6,091 nt of DNA, from contig SLIE01000046.1 of NCBI GenBank assembly GCA_007135795.1, forward strand, positions 1 to 6,091, given 5' to 3'. A model generated the notes under the pieces. The model was not told where the DNA came from and did no database searches. It saw nothing but the letters and a program-made list of their open reading frames with translations. Position 1 is the stretch's first letter. Each line of letters starts with the position of its first letter. Origin of the DNA: Desulfobacterales bacterium (GTDB taxonomy: Bacteria > Desulfobacterota > Desulfobacteria > Desulfobacterales > Desulfosalsimonadaceae). The position numbers and the translations under genes are program-made. Shown one piece after another: positions 4,895-6,091 of this stretch.

Positions 4895-5911
4895 TTACTC
4901 CAGCATCACATTTTTGAGTTGTGCCAAATGTGTTTCCGTTAGTGACGTTTTGCTCAAAAAATACCCCCAGGCCGAACCATATTTATAAGAAATATGGCTG
5001 ATCACTGCTTCAATACAATCTCTTGGCGCTGTAAGGTACGGGAAAACCCGATCCGGATCGATTCCATTATCGCTCATAAGGCGATAGAGATCCGGCAAAA
5101 GCCTTGCAATATAAATATTCGAAAGCTGATGATCATCAATAACGACATCCTCGGGAATGCCTGCGGTCAATAATAGCAAGGCGGCACAGGTCCCCGTCCG
5201 GTCCTTGCCGCCGGTACAGTGAAATACCAGTGGCCCTTTTTTTTCATCGATTACATGAAAAACCACCGCCTCCCATACCCGGGCAAACGATTCAAGGTTG
5301 TTGATGTATCCTTCCACCATGAAATCAGCCGTGAGCCAATCTGTATCGCCTTGTTTGAACCGCTTTACCGCTTCCGCAAAATCATATTTTCCATGGGTGA
5401 CGGGGAGATGAATGTATGATGTGTCCCCGCCTTCCGGAATCCGGTCGGGGGCATTGGCCGCTTCTGATTCGGTCCTGAAATCAATGATGCGTCGTATACC
5501 GATCTGTCTGAAAAGGGCCAGATCCCTGTCGGAAAGCCTGGCAAGCCCGTCTGCGCGAAAGAGCCTCCCCCATTTGACCCGGCGGCCATCATGAGTGACA
5601 TATCCCCCGATATCCCGAAAGTTAACTGGGCCGTCGAGCTTCAGATGGCGCTCGGAGACCACCATTCGGTTATCGCCCGATACAATTTCAAAACAATGCC
5701 GCATCCCCGGATCAAGCCCGTGAATATCAATCGATCCGTGATCGGAGACCGCTACAGGCGTTTTTCTATTAATGGCATCTGGGGCATACCCGTGGTATAT
5801 GGTCACGCTGTTTCCCGCACCGGCCGTATCCCAGCAGATTCTAATAGCACCCGTAAATAACCGCTCAACCGCGGCATCAATGATTTCGTTTGTCTTTGTT
5901 TTATTTTCCAT
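4895..5911 (-). CDS. MptpB/LipA-type protein tyrosine phosphatase with FN3-like N-terminus
   Basis: With ATG 5911 the product is 338 aa. Residues about 17-90 form a beta-rich region (RICWDTAG, VTIYHGYAP, IHGLDPGMRHCFEI), the FN3-like leader common in bacterial Y_phosphatase3 proteins. The catalytic domain follows: NFRDIGGY (97-104), GRLFRADGLARL (115-126), RRIIDFRTESE, and the P-loop HCTGGKDRTG (231-240) with nucleophile Cys232, Lys236, Asp237 and Arg238. The GKDR form is the hallmark of the MptpB/LipA family, which dephosphorylates phosphotyrosine and, in some members, phosphoserine/threonine or phosphoinositides. No signal peptide is seen, so it is probably cytoplasmic. A TTG at 5929 would add six residues; neither start has a clear SD. 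The gene ends 1 base from the convergent CBM-like gene and has no evident operon partner in the window. Confidence 0.85.
   Translation of the reverse strand: MENKTKTNEIIDAAVERLFTGAIRICWDTAGAGNSVTIYHGYAPDAINRKTPVAVSDHGSIDIHGLDPGMRHCFEIVSGDNRMVVSERHLKLDGPVNFRDIGGYVTHDGRRVKWGRLFRADGLARLSDRDLALFRQIGIRRIIDFRTESEAANAPDRIPEGGDTSYIHLPVTHGKYDFAEAVKRFKQGDTDWLTADFMVEGYINNLESFARVWEAVVFHVIDEKKGPLVFHCTGGKDRTGTCAALLLLTAGIPEDVVIDDHQLSNIYIARLLPDLYRLMSDNGIDPDRVFPYLTAPRDCIEAVISHISYKYGSAWGYFLSKTSLTETHLAQLKNVMLE
4907..4935 (+). terminator. Weak possible terminator for the CBM-like gene
   Basis: CACATTT (4907-4913) and AAATGTG (4926-4932) form a 7-bp AT-rich stem around a 12-base loop, followed by only three T before CC. 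It lies inside the 3' coding end of the convergent phosphatase gene. The short T tract and weak stem make it doubtful, but nothing better is seen downstream of 4893. Confidence 0.2.
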
Positions 5912-6091
5912 TATCTGATCACTATACAAAAATATGGCAAAAAAGCCAAAGTTAAAACATTTCCCGTCTCCCCTGTAGTGATCTCTTCGACACGGAGGTC
6001 AAATTAGAGATACGTCTGTTTCTATTCTCCAAAGGTTGACTTATTGCTAAATATTATAGTAATTTCTAAATAAATATGGTAATTTTCATAA
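5912..6091 (-). promoter_or_regulatory. AT-rich upstream region of the phosphatase with candidate -10 sites
   Basis: On the minus strand a perfect TATAAT (complement of 6053-6058) lies about 140 bases before ATG 5911 but lacks a good -35. A second candidate, TATAGT (complement of 5921-5926) with TTGGCT at 17 bases, would start transcription almost at the ATG. A small hairpin TGGC-A6-GCCA (5935-5948) overlaps the spacer of the second site. No gene is recognised here. Confidence 0.3.

Noticed and set aside
5981..6011. ATCTCT/AGAGAT inverted repeat upstream of the phosphatase
   Set aside because: Only 6 bp with a 19-base loop; no supporting context.
6036..6060. TTGACT plus TATAGT as a plus-strand promoter at the window end
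   Set aside because: The spacer is only 13 bases, too short for sigma-70.

Overview
The window reads as an ordinary chromosomal stretch of a Gram-negative bacterium with mid-range GC. My best guess is a sulfate-reducing Desulfobacterota (Desulfobacterales-like). The reasons are the Liv transporter cassette followed directly by a PaaK-type ligase gene, a long palindromic repeat of a kind I associate from memory with that group, and a small lipoprotein with an exported jelly-roll protein. No marker gene fixes the taxonomy.

Layout. Positions 1-3275 hold the 3' part of a plus-strand HAAT-family ABC transporter operon: the end of livM (permease), livG (ATPase), livF (ATPase), then a phenylacetate-CoA-ligase-like AMP-binding protein. 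livM/livG and livF/ligase overlap by 11 and 14 bases. Between livG and livF sits a 237-bp non-coding palindromic element (1012-1248) with 17-bp terminal inverted repeats and a long internal hairpin; the livG stop codon lies inside its left terminal repeat. Positions 3276-3436 carry the terminator of a minus-strand lipoprotein gene (3437-3880). Positions 3881-4329 are a divergent control region with a near-consensus sigma-70 promoter for the plus-strand gene, dyads, and a solo sequence resembling the element's terminal repeat. Positions 4330-4893 encode a secreted CBM4/9-like jelly-roll protein. Positions 4895-5911 encode, on the minus strand and convergent with a 1-base gap, an MptpB/LipA-type tyrosine phosphatase with an FN3-like N-terminal domain. 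Positions 5912-6091 are its AT-rich upstream region.

How the genes work together. The transporter ATPases energise uptake of an amino acid or an organic (possibly aromatic) acid through the LivM-containing permease, and the co-translated ligase homologue suggests that the solute, or a product of it, is activated to a CoA thioester. However, the ligase lacks two expected motif features (the Gly-Lys of the P-loop and the C-terminal Gly-Lys), so its activity is uncertain. The right-hand genes (lipoprotein, CBM-like protein, phosphatase) show no obvious pathway link to the operon or to each other.

I see no convincing new multi-gene system. The most unusual item is the palindromic element inside the liv operon, followed by the motif-poor ligase coupled to the transporter.
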